NCBI GenBank assembly: GCA_964630015.1 | Contig: CAZVTJ010000013.1 | Span: 1-22,107, forward strand | Reading direction: 5' to 3' | Length of the DNA stretch: 22,107 nucleotides | From: CAZERT01 sp964630015 | GTDB lineage: Bacteria > Patescibacteriota > Microgenomatia > UBA10105 > UBA927 | In this document: positions 1 to 6,784 of the stretch, piece after piece | How positions within the stretch are numbered: position 1 is the first letter of the stretch | How the letters are laid out: every line of letters starts with the position of its first letter | Translations under genes and position numbers: made by a program | The notes under the pieces: generated by a model | The model's database searches: none | Told to the model about the DNA's origin: nothing | What the model saw: only the letters and a program-made list of their open reading frames with translations

Positions 1-2
1 TC

Positions 3-302
3 GATATGACAAAACCGGGGGTAGAACCATGGAAAGGAAAACCGCTTGATGAATTCGTCAAAAACTATGCGTCGGTAACCGTTGGTGTTTCCTCGGTTTC
101 CGAAATCCAACCAGTTACAACAATCAACGGTCTTTCCGGATACCGTGCAGTGATGAAAGAAGTCTCCGGCGCACAAACAGATAACATCTTTTTTACCATT
201 CCCAAACGCACCGACCGTGTTCTTCGTCTTGTGAATGCATCGGCGATTTTAGCTCCCGAACTGTTTACCAGAATCGCAGACAGTGTCGGATGGGGATCAT
301 AA
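3..302 (+). CDS. C-terminal part of an unidentified protein (5' end outside window)
   Basis: The frame is open from the first base of the window, so the methionine at position 6 need not be the start and the gene probably begins upstream. About 99 residues are visible, ending in a TAA at 300-302. There is no membrane segment. The alternation of strand-like stretches and a final helix (FTRIADSVGW) resembles the C-terminal half of small exported PsbP-like/DUF1795-like domains, but this is only an impression and I do not assign a family. It lies 4 bases upstream of the ATG of the glycosyltransferase gene and is probably in the same transcript. Confidence 0.6.
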   Translation, partial: DMTKPGVEPWKGKPLDEFVKNYASVTVGVSSVSEIQPVTTINGLSGYRAVMKEVSGAQTDNIFFTIPKRTDRVLRLVNASAILAPELFTRIADSVGWGS

Positions 303-306
303 TAAT

Positions 307-2247
307 ATGGAAAAACGGCTCAAACAAAAAATTCCAGATAAAACTCAACAATCCACCGGTTTCCGTATTCCGGTATTTGTGGTTCCGAGTCTCTTCCTAA
401 TCGGTTTTCTCCTGCGGCTTCTGTTTGTTCCAAACCCAGGATTTGAAGCGGATATCACCTTCTGGAAATCCTGGGGGCTTGCTCCCTTTGACCATGGGCT
501 TGTCTGGAGCATGCACAACACCAACAATAACTACCCCACCCCATTTGCCTATCTCTTGTGGCTTATCACCGCGATCTATTCGCTGTTTTTAAATCCGCAT
601 AATTTCGACCAATTCTGGACAAACACCAATGTCACGTTCCTGACCCTTGCAAAAATGCCTGCGATCCTGGCGGATATGGGGATTGCGGCAATCCTGTATT
701 TCCTGGGAAAATTCGCGCCCAAATTTGGGTTTCCAAAACTCCCGCAAATTTTCTATACCATCCTTGCCATGCTCTACCTCTTTTCCCCGATTTCCATCCT
801 GGACGGCGCGCTATGGGGGCAAGTTGATTCCCTTGGGGTTATTGTCTATATCGCTGCCGCGCTTTTGGCTTTTTCTAAACGGCCGTTTCTTGCCGGAATG
901 GTGTACATGCTTGGTCTTATGACAAAGCTGCAGAATATGATCTATGGGCCACTATTGTTTATCTTTATCTGGCAGGATATGGGAATTACAGGATTATTCC
1001 GGGCTATTGCCGGGTCACTCCTATCGTTTTCACTGCTTAATATCGAATTCCTCTTCGCCCGAGATGCCGCCCGTATTTGGGCATCCCTGACTGATAATTA
1101 TGATTACTTCCCGCTCATGTCGCTAAACGCCTACAACATCTGGTGGATTGTTGCCGGCGGAAACGGCATGCACGTATCAGATAAACTGGCGTCAATCGGT
1201 ATTGTGAATGCAAAGACCGTAGGACTCTTCCTTTTCATCGGCGGATACCTCATGGCAACATTGTCTATGGCTAAAAATACCCTAAGTCAAATGTTTCAAA
1301 ACAAACCAGCGCAAGAAGAAAGTACCGGGGAAGAAAATCCCGAGCGCTTGGAGCGCATCGGCATGTTTTTTATCGCCCTTATTCTTGCCGCAAGCTCGTT
1401 TTTCCTGTTCCAAACCGAATCCCATGACCGCTATGCATTCCCCATTGCCATCTTCTTCCTGTTTCTTATGCCCTTTATGGTTTCCTGGGTGACAACCCAC
1501 AAGGAACGCGAAGTGTTTTGGAAGACGAGGATTTTTAAAACCTCACTTATCGGATATATTTTGTATACGGGGATTTATTTCCTCAATATGCACACGGCAC
1601 TCATCGATAACTACCCGGAAAACGGAATCCCGTGGCTTCTATTTATAAATACCCCATCTATTACCATTGCCCTTTCCGTTCTTCAGCTTGCATTATTTGC
1701 CATGTTTGTTGCTTCCATGTATAAACGGATCTCCGGAGGGGTAATTTTACTTTCCCTTCTGGTACCCTTTGCGCTTATCGGCATGAAAAACCTGCCGCTT
1801 CTTACCAAAAAACCCGTTCCCCTTTCTTCCCTTACGCCATATATTGCATCGCAGGATTACGGAAAAAAAGTCAATAATATGCCAACGAATGCCTCCGGCG
1901 GAAGCCAAACCTGGGACCGGTTAAGTACACAATATGTCTTTTACCGAAGCGGTATCGGCACACACGCAAAAAGTTTTATCGTCTATGATATTAACGGGAA
2001 GTTTTCCCGCTTTACCAGTGATGTTGGTATTGATACACAGGCAGGAGGAAAAAGCAGTGTTGTATTTGAAGTCTATGGCGATGACAAACTCCTGTACCGT
2101 TCAGAGGTAAAAAAACGGTATGAATTCCCGTCATTTGCCGACATTCCGATTACCGGGGTAAAAAAACTTGCACTGGTTGTGCAGGATGGAGGCGACGGGA
2201 TTAGTGACGACCATGCCGATTGGTTAAATGCCAAGCTCTGGCCGTGA
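307..2247 (+). CDS. GT-C family membrane glycosyltransferase (Gpi18-like mannosyltransferase) with C-terminal NPCBM domain
   Basis: A multi-pass membrane protein of 646 residues from the ATG at 307. A GTG at 283 in the same frame would overlap the previous gene by 20 bases. I prefer the ATG because it starts just after the upstream stop and a GGGG lies 11 bases before it. The first extramembrane loop has an acidic ADITFWKSW motif, the usual place of the GT-C catalytic Asp, followed by a YPTPF motif. Further in are ALWGQVDSLG, a TKLQ segment, SLNAYNIWW and ESHDRYAFP, all typical of COG5542-type lipid-linked sugar transferases. About ten to twelve hydrophobic segments follow one another. The last ~138 residues leave the membrane and match an NPCBM/NEW2 carbohydrate-binding domain (GIGTHAKSFIVYDI, VGIDTQAGG, DDHADWLNAKLWP). 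Likely role: moving a sugar from a polyprenyl-phosphate donor onto an outside acceptor that the NPCBM domain may hold. The sugar and acceptor are unknown. Confidence 0.75.
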   Translation: MEKRLKQKIPDKTQQSTGFRIPVFVVPSLFLIGFLLRLLFVPNPGFEADITFWKSWGLAPFDHGLVWSMHNTNNNYPTPFAYLLWLITAIYSLFLNPHNFDQFWTNTNVTFLTLAKMPAILADMGIAAILYFLGKFAPKFGFPKLPQIFYTILAMLYLFSPISILDGALWGQVDSLGVIVYIAAALLAFSKRPFLAGMVYMLGLMTKLQNMIYGPLLFIFIWQDMGITGLFRAIAGSLLSFSLLNIEFLFARDAARIWASLTDNYDYFPLMSLNAYNIWWIVAGGNGMHVSDKLASIGIVNAKTVGLFLFIGGYLMATLSMAKNTLSQMFQNKPAQEESTGEENPERLERIGMFFIALILAASSFFLFQTESHDRYAFPIAIFFLFLMPFMVSWVTTHKEREVFWKTRIFKTSLIGYILYTGIYFLNMHTALIDNYPENGIPWLLFINTPSITIALSVLQLALFAMFVASMYKRISGGVILLSLLVPFALIGMKNLPLLTKKPVPLSSLTPYIASQDYGKKVNNMPTNASGGSQTWDRLSTQYVFYRSGIGTHAKSFIVYDINGKFSRFTSDVGIDTQAGGKSSVVFEVYGDDKLLYRSEVKKRYEFPSFADIPITGVKKLALVVQDGGDGISDDHADWLNAKLWP

Positions 2248-2397
2248 AACTAAAATAAGTATCGTGTAGATAGTAGATTGTAGTTAGGAGATTCAGTGTC
2301 ATCCTCACGCTGTGTCCAGCGTAGCTTTGCGAAGTTGGATATGCGGGGATCCATCTTCCCTATCTACTAGCTACCAACTACTATCTACTTAATTTAT
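2248..2397. repeat. Intergenic repeat element with terminal inverted repeat and GC-rich core
   Basis: The 150 bases between two plus-strand genes are not random. An 11-base inverted repeat (GTAGATAGTAG at 2266-2276, CTACTATCTAC at 2378-2388) encloses a core. The core runs from GTGTCATCC (2296 on) to GGGGATCCATC (2345 on), ends that resemble the common mobile palindromes of environmental bacteria. It also contains CGTAGCTTTGCGAAG (2320-2334), which is close to the palindrome inside the next gene (3681-3720). The flanks are runs of CTA-type words (CTATCTACTAG, CTACCAACTAC). It could be a miniature or REP-like element. I see no clear promoter or Shine-Dalgarno site for the gene at 2398. Confidence 0.55.
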
Positions 2398-5157
2398 ATG
2401 CATAAACTAGAACGCTATCTTGCTCTTTTCATCCTCCTCTTTGCTGTGGGATTTAATCTGTGGCTCTACCGCTTCGAACCTTCGTCAAAAGTAGACCCCA
2501 ATGACAACGCCTTTCAATTTGGACTGGTAGACCGGACAAATGCCATTTGGAACTATGCTCAAACGCTCTGCTCAGGTAAAACTGACCCGCAAAGTCCAAA
2601 ATTTTTCCTTTCCGGCATACCGGGTATCTGTACCCTGTCGCTCCTTTCTGATCATTGGGTACACAACTGGGCGCAGGGCTACAACCTCCCCTACTACTAT
2701 CCCCATGTGCCCCAAATTGCCATCGTTTCTTCTTGGCGGTTTCTTACGGGAATCATCGGACAATCGTCATGCCATGGAAATTCGCTGTTCCCGCCGGCAT
2801 CCTGTTCGCTATCCCTGTTTACCTATTACCACATCATCATCTACCTTTTATTATCCCTGCTTCCTGTTGCCGTCTTTTTTGGCATTAGGGCTTTGGGACT
2901 TCCGCTTATTGCTGCCGGCATCGGCGCGCTCCTTTCTTCCCACATCTCAACGGATGGCCTGTATGGACTGGACCAATCCTCCTATCTCTGGCGTGGCTGG
3001 GGGCTTTCATCACAACTGTTTGCCGCTATCTGGATGCCCTTGTCCCTGGGGTATTCCCTCCGATTTTTACTTGACCGCACGCCGATGACAACAAATGGAA
3101 AAATCCCCAAACTCTTTTCCTGGATTCCCATTGCATGGAGACGCTTTCTTCCTAACCTTCGTGGACCCTATCCATGGGCGGTTCTGTTTACCACTGCGCA
3201 GGTTGCCGGTCACTTGGGCCTTGGGCTTTTGATGTTTATTGCCATCGGCATTGCCGGAATTGTCCCGGCACTCAAACAATTCTTGGACCGTGAACCGATC
3301 CGGGCTGTATGGGAAGACCTTCTCCACGGTATCGCACGGATTGCATTCATCGCCGTTCCTTCTATCGGCCTTCTTTCCTACTGGATACTCCCGTCTATGC
3401 TCCTTGCTTCTTACCACAACATTTCCTTCTGGGATCCTGTGTGGAAGTTTGATTCCTACGGAGTTGCTGAAGTGCTGGTAAATCTGGCAAACGGCGTGCT
3501 GTTTGATTTTGACCGCTACCCGGTATTTACGGTCCTTACCCTCCTTGGCGTCTTCGTACCGTTTTTATTACCTAAAAAATCTTCCTTTTCACTCACACAT
3601 AACAAAGACTCGGCAAAAATTGATAATAAACAATGGAACAATGGAGCAATGGAGCAATACACTCCGTCTTCTTCCCCACCTATCGTATCCCCCGTAGCTT
3701 TACGCGAAGGGGGGCTATCTACAAACTACAAACTACAATCTACTAGCCTTTCAATCTTGTTTATCTTCTGGCTTCTCCTCTACTTTGGCCGCACAACCTG
3801 GGGAGGCCTCATCGATCTTATTCCCGGAATGATTGAGTTTCACATCTCCCGTCTTATTGTGATGCTTCATCTGTTGTCAATGTTTCTTGTACCGATTGCC
3901 CTTCTCTGGTTAGCGGAAGAACTCCCTATCTGGATCCAAGCACTTGGAAGAAAATTTAAAAAAACAATTCCCGCAATTCCCCCGCTTGCGGTTGCACTGG
4001 TTTTAACTGCCCTTGCGGCGCTTGCCGCCTATCCACCAACGATCAAGTATGCAACCTGGAACGATGTACTCATAAAACAGGCAACGGGAAACTGGAATAA
4101 GGCGGAAGCCAGTGTCAGGGAACTCATGAATACACTTTCCACACTCCCGCCGGGAAGAATTTTTGCCGGACGTGGGGGCGGATTCGGCAAGGATTTCCGT
4201 GTTGCCGAAACGCCCTTTTATATGTTTATTTCCACCTTCGGATATCCGACTATTGCCTGGCTTCCGGAAACCTGGTCCATGAATTCCGATACGGAACAGT
4301 ATTTTAGCGAAGATAATCTGGAGCATTACAAGCTCTTTAACCTTTCCTATGTCTTGGCTCCCCCATCCCAAAAACCCCAGCCTTTTTGGAAATTGGTGAA
4401 GGAAACGCCGTTATGGAACCTCTACACCGTCGACACAAGAACAAATTTTTCTATCGTACCCCCCGAAGTTTTGAGCTTGTCGAAGGACGAAGGGGGGCAA
4501 TCTATCGTACCCCCCGAAGCTTCACGCGAAGGGGGGCAATCTATCGTACCCCCCGGAGCTTCACGCGAAGGGGGGCAATCTACTAATTATATAAGCGTCG
4601 GCACCTCTCCAACCGTTATCCATACAAACAAAAACCACCTCGTAAACCTCGTCCATCTCTGGATCCAGTCAGACAGTCATACAAAAGGCATCTACCCGGA
4701 ACTCACCTACAAACCCATTGAACTTGGCGATCCGCGGCCGCAATTTTCCATGGTTGATGAGGCAACCTATAAACTCCGCGATGGAACCCTGCATTCACTC
4801 ATGGGGCAGCGCCCGGTCTATGTGAGTAATCCACCGCCGATGACGGTTTCCCAGACACAAACCATTGGGGAAATGGAATACCGTGCCACCGTAACGCTTA
4901 GCAAAGACTGCGACACCTGCATCGCGCTCCTTCGCCAAACGGCACATCCCAATTGGAAAGCGTGGATAGATGGCAAACCAGTAAAACCCTTCACTGTCAT
5001 GCCGTTTTACTCTGCAATCAGCATCACCCAACCCGGCACCCATACCGTCATCTTCCGCTATGAACCCTTCGGCATCAAAGTCTTCCTTATGGTCCTTGGG
5101 ATTTTCACATCCGGCATTCTTCTGTTTATCTGGGTGAAAAACAGTAAAAGTAATTAG
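2398..5157 (+). CDS. Large polytopic membrane protein, YfhO / PTPS-related (pfam10131-like)
   Basis: The protein has 919 residues, starts at an ATG with a membrane segment at about residues 7-25, and has ten or more further hydrophobic segments. The first loop carries DPNDNAFQFGLVDR, the acidic loop expected of GT-C-like polytopic proteins. Later come an HISTDGLYGLDQSSYLWRGW stretch and a membrane-external C-terminal region. That region ends with the YfhO-like pattern HPNWKAWIDGKPV, GTHTVIFRYEPFG and a final membrane helix. Families of this type are thought to act in surface glycan or lipid-linked sugar handling, but the reaction is not known. Two stretches are foreign-looking: residues about 412-449 (nt 3631-3748) and 685-730 (nt 4450-4590). 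They are translated short repeats and GC palindromes that keep frame. The gene lies between the GT-C and SIMPL genes on the same strand. No Shine-Dalgarno site is seen. Confidence 0.7.
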   Translation: MHKLERYLALFILLFAVGFNLWLYRFEPSSKVDPNDNAFQFGLVDRTNAIWNYAQTLCSGKTDPQSPKFFLSGIPGICTLSLLSDHWVHNWAQGYNLPYYYPHVPQIAIVSSWRFLTGIIGQSSCHGNSLFPPASCSLSLFTYYHIIIYLLLSLLPVAVFFGIRALGLPLIAAGIGALLSSHISTDGLYGLDQSSYLWRGWGLSSQLFAAIWMPLSLGYSLRFLLDRTPMTTNGKIPKLFSWIPIAWRRFLPNLRGPYPWAVLFTTAQVAGHLGLGLLMFIAIGIAGIVPALKQFLDREPIRAVWEDLLHGIARIAFIAVPSIGLLSYWILPSMLLASYHNISFWDPVWKFDSYGVAEVLVNLANGVLFDFDRYPVFTVLTLLGVFVPFLLPKKSSFSLTHNKDSAKIDNKQWNNGAMEQYTPSSSPPIVSPVALREGGLSTNYKLQSTSLSILFIFWLLLYFGRTTWGGLIDLIPGMIEFHISRLIVMLHLLSMFLVPIALLWLAEELPIWIQALGRKFKKTIPAIPPLAVALVLTALAALAAYPPTIKYATWNDVLIKQATGNWNKAEASVRELMNTLSTLPPGRIFAGRGGGFGKDFRVAETPFYMFISTFGYPTIAWLPETWSMNSDTEQYFSEDNLEHYKLFNLSYVLAPPSQKPQPFWKLVKETPLWNLYTVDTRTNFSIVPPEVLSLSKDEGGQSIVPPEASREGGQSIVPPGASREGGQSTNYISVGTSPTVIHTNKNHLVNLVHLWIQSDSHTKGIYPELTYKPIELGDPRPQFSMVDEATYKLRDGTLHSLMGQRPVYVSNPPPMTVSQTQTIGEMEYRATVTLSKDCDTCIALLRQTAHPNWKAWIDGKPVKPFTVMPFYSAISITQPGTHTVIFRYEPFGIKVFLMVLGIFTSGILLFIWVKNSKSN
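3631..3748. repeat. Composite repeat insertion inside the membrane-protein gene
   Basis: Three parts follow each other inside the coding frame. First comes a tandem 8-mer (CAATGGAA at 3631, CAATGGAG at 3639 and 3647). A GC palindrome with C5 and G6 arms around GTAGCTTTACGCGAA follows at 3681-3720. The end is an ACAAACTAC-type tandem at 3721-3748. The same 8-mer family recurs in the gap at 5193-5232 and the palindrome core recurs at 2320-2334. The insertion is translated as a hydrophilic low-complexity stretch between two membrane segments (residues about 412-449), so it probably sits in a loop that tolerates it. Confidence 0.7.
4450..4578. repeat. Three in-frame tandem copies of a GC-rich palindrome
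   Basis: Copies lie at 4450-4500 (51 bases), 4501-4539 (39 bases) and 4540-4578 (39 bases). Each starts TCTATCGTACCCCCC, ends GGGGGGCAA, and can fold by pairing its C run with its G run and CTTC with GAAG around ACGC. The first copy carries an extra 12 bases with GAGCTTGTCGAAG, a motif of widespread mobile palindromes. All lengths are multiples of three, so the protein simply gains SIVPPEASREGGQ-type units (13 or 17 residues). A trailing TCTACTAATTAT matches the CTA-rich flanks of the other elements. The array lies in the extramembrane C-terminal region of the host protein. Confidence 0.85.
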
Positions 5158-5282
5158 TAGATGGTAATTAGTAGCTTGGTGAAAAATCAAAGCAATAGAT
5201 CAATGGAACCATGAAACAATGAAGCAGTGAATTTTCGAAAGATACTTTATACTTTATACTTCATACTTTATACTAATCTGAT
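5158..5282. repeat. Intergenic tandem repeats (8-mer and 7-mer arrays)
   Basis: Five degenerate 8-mers (CAATAGAT, CAATGGAA, CCATGAAA, CAATGAAG, CAGTGAAT) run from 5193 to 5232. They are followed by four 7-mers (ACTTTAT at 5244, 5251 and 5265; ACTTCAT at 5258). The 8-mers belong to the same family as those at 3631-3654. The 7-mer array ends 11 bases before the ATG of the SIMPL gene and creates several TATACT words. Confidence 0.75.
5248..5274 (+). promoter_or_regulatory. Possible -10 box array upstream of the SIMPL gene
   Basis: The 7-mer tandem repeat produces TATACT at 5248-5253, 5255-5260 and 5269-5274, and CATACT at 5262-5267. TATACT is close to the sigma-70 -10 consensus TATAAT. The last copy ends 8 bases before the ATG at 5283, so a transcript from it would be leaderless or nearly so. 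I could not identify convincing -35 boxes. This is a reading of sequence only; the words may be a by-product of the repeat. Confidence 0.3.
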
Positions 5283-6014
5283 ATGAAACAAACCCTTGTT
5301 CCTATTGCAGTATTTCTTGCCGGCCTGTTTGTGGTGCTTAAGACCGCCGGACCTTTCCCCTTCTCTATTACCTCAACCGTCACGCAAAAAAATGATGTCT
5401 TTAGCGTCAATGGTGAAGGCAAAGTCAGTGTTGCTCCCGACATTGCCTACACAAATCTGGGCGTAGAAGCCCAAGGGCCAACCGTCAAACAAGTACAAAA
5501 CTCCCTCAATACTTCAAGCAACGCGGTTATTGAAGCCCTCACAAAAATCGGGATTAAAAAAGAAGACATAAAAACCACCCAATACACTATCTCCCCGATG
5601 TATGACTACACAAACAGCCGCCAAAAACTTTCCGGATTTCAAGCCCATTCATCGGTTCGGGTAACCATCAAAAACCTTGACCTGGTTAATGCCGTCATCG
5701 ATACGGCAACGGCAAACGGCGCAACCAATGTCGGGAGCATTACCTTTGACGTGGAAGATAAAGAAAAAGCCTTCAACTCCGCCCGCGATCTGGCAGTCAA
5801 AGATGCCAAGAAAAAAGCAGACGATGCTGCACGGATTGCCGGATTCTCGCTTGGCCGCATTATCAATTACTCCGAATCTGAAGGCTCCCAACCTCGCCCC
5901 ATAATGCTGGAAGGAGCCAAAATGGCAGGCAGCGCGGATGCAGTAGCAACAAATATCGAAACAGGCACATCAGATATCGCCATGACGGTAACCATAAGCT
6001 ACGAACTGCGCTAA
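5283..6014 (+). CDS. SIMPL domain (DUF541) protein, membrane-anchored or secreted
   Basis: The protein has 243 residues. An uncleaved signal anchor or signal peptide (about residues 5-21) is followed by a complete SIMPL domain. It begins with FSVNGEGKVSVAPDIAYTNL, continues with helical TVKQVQNSLNTSSNAVIEAL and GIKKEDIKTTQYTISP, and has the family-typical GFQAHSSVRVTIKNLD and VGSITFDVEDKEKAFNSARDLAVKDAKKKAD stretches. It closes with a strand before the stop. The length is normal for the family. SIMPL proteins are exported or periplasmic-type proteins that form oligomers; their function is poorly known and has been linked to envelope stress in some bacteria. The start is fixed by the signal sequence. 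No Shine-Dalgarno site is present. The downstream gap (6015-6169) contains a candidate promoter, so this may be the last gene of its transcript. Confidence 0.9.
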   Translation: MKQTLVPIAVFLAGLFVVLKTAGPFPFSITSTVTQKNDVFSVNGEGKVSVAPDIAYTNLGVEAQGPTVKQVQNSLNTSSNAVIEALTKIGIKKEDIKTTQYTISPMYDYTNSRQKLSGFQAHSSVRVTIKNLDLVNAVIDTATANGATNVGSITFDVEDKEKAFNSARDLAVKDAKKKADDAARIAGFSLGRIINYSESEGSQPRPIMLEGAKMAGSADAVATNIETGTSDIAMTVTISYELR

Positions 6015-6114
6015 TGTAAGTCATGTGCCAACATACCAATGAAACGCGCATATTCCTTGATCGCGCAAAAAAGTCAATGTGATATCAATGGCGCATAAAA
6101 CTCCCGCCAACCTC

Positions 6115-6142
6115 TTGCGCGCTATAGGAAAAACAATATACA
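6115..6142 (+). promoter_or_regulatory. Candidate sigma-70 type promoter before the surface-protein pair
   Basis: TTGCGC at 6115-6120 and TATACA at 6137-6142 are separated by 16 bases, a reasonable -35/-10 arrangement in the 155-base gap after the SIMPL gene. Transcription would start near 6150, about 25 bases before the ATG at 6176. No experimental support; other AT-rich hexamers in the gap could serve instead. Confidence 0.3.
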
Positions 6143-6175
6143 CTCAAGATATAGTGCGTTTCTTTCCTTGTGTTC

Positions 6176-6775
6176 ATGAAAATCCCTAGCGTAAAAAACA
6201 TCCACCAAAAGCATCCCCACACAATGTGTTTAAACGGTTTCACAACCTGGATGATCGTTTTCACGATTTCTGCTGTCATCCTCTATATTGGATTAAACAT
6301 TGCGCTCTTTCGTCTGGGAAGATATTCTGCTTTCGAACAATCGCTGCGGTTCTTGCATCAGAAGTTTTCCAATTCGCCAACTCCATCGCCAAAACCAACT
6401 CCAACCCCAACGCCCCGACCTATCATACCGTTGCCAAGTGAAAAACAAATCTATAAGGTCTCCCACGGCAAAAACAAGCAAGGTCCCAAGATTAAAGAAG
6501 CAATCATAGACCCGCTGACGCCAAAAGTTGGCGGTAAACAAACAGTTACCGTAACTATTGCCAATGATTCAGAAATTACTAAAGCGGAAGTTATTCTCGT
6601 AACAGACACAAAAAAAACCGTCTATCCTTTTAAGTTGATACAGGGAACAAAAACAGATGGGACATGGGAAGCGCAGTGGAATATGCCAGAATCATACGAC
6701 TATTCGTATTCAATACGGTTTGTGATACAAAGCCAAACAGGAAATACCGAAAATGAATTGCTCTATCGAAAATAA
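6176..6775 (+). CDS. Membrane-anchored protein with Pro/Thr spacer and Ig-like beta domain
   Basis: The protein has 199 residues from the ATG at 6176. A GTG two codons upstream and an ATG at 6224 are alternatives, and no ribosome site decides between them. One strong membrane helix (TTWMIVFTISAVILYIGLNI) lies near the N-terminus. A Pro/Thr/Ser spacer follows (SPTPSPKPTPTPTPRP), then a domain of about 100 residues rich in strands (KQTVTVTIAND, KAEVILVTDTKKTVYPFKL, GTWEAQWNMPESYDYSYSIRFVIQS). This last part resembles a bacterial Ig-like fold. The topology suggests a short anchor with the beta domain outside the cell. It ends 9 bases before the LamG protein gene and is probably co-transcribed with it. 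It might anchor or partner that protein, which is an inference from position only. Confidence 0.65.
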   Translation: MKIPSVKNIHQKHPHTMCLNGFTTWMIVFTISAVILYIGLNIALFRLGRYSAFEQSLRFLHQKFSNSPTPSPKPTPTPTPRPIIPLPSEKQIYKVSHGKNKQGPKIKEAIIDPLTPKVGGKQTVTVTIANDSEITKAEVILVTDTKKTVYPFKLIQGTKTDGTWEAQWNMPESYDYSYSIRFVIQSQTGNTENELLYRK

Positions 6776-6784
6776 CTATCCTAT

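Noticed and set aside
283..306. GTG at 283 as start of the glycosyltransferase
   Set aside because: It overlaps the previous gene by 20 bases and adds only eight polar residues; the ATG at 307 follows the upstream stop closely and is simpler.
2248..2397. Riboswitch or structured leader RNA for the 919-residue gene
   Set aside because: The inverted repeat arms consist of CTA-type words shared with other repeat sites, and the core matches a mobile palindrome; no known aptamer motif is recognisable.
4450..4578. CRISPR array
   Set aside because: The three units are directly adjacent with no spacers, are palindromic throughout, lie in a coding frame and have no cas genes nearby.
4386..4586. Overlapping plus-strand ORF with repeats (ending in TRRGAIY)
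   Set aside because: It is the palindrome array read in another frame; it has no own start context and lies within the well-supported 919-residue gene.
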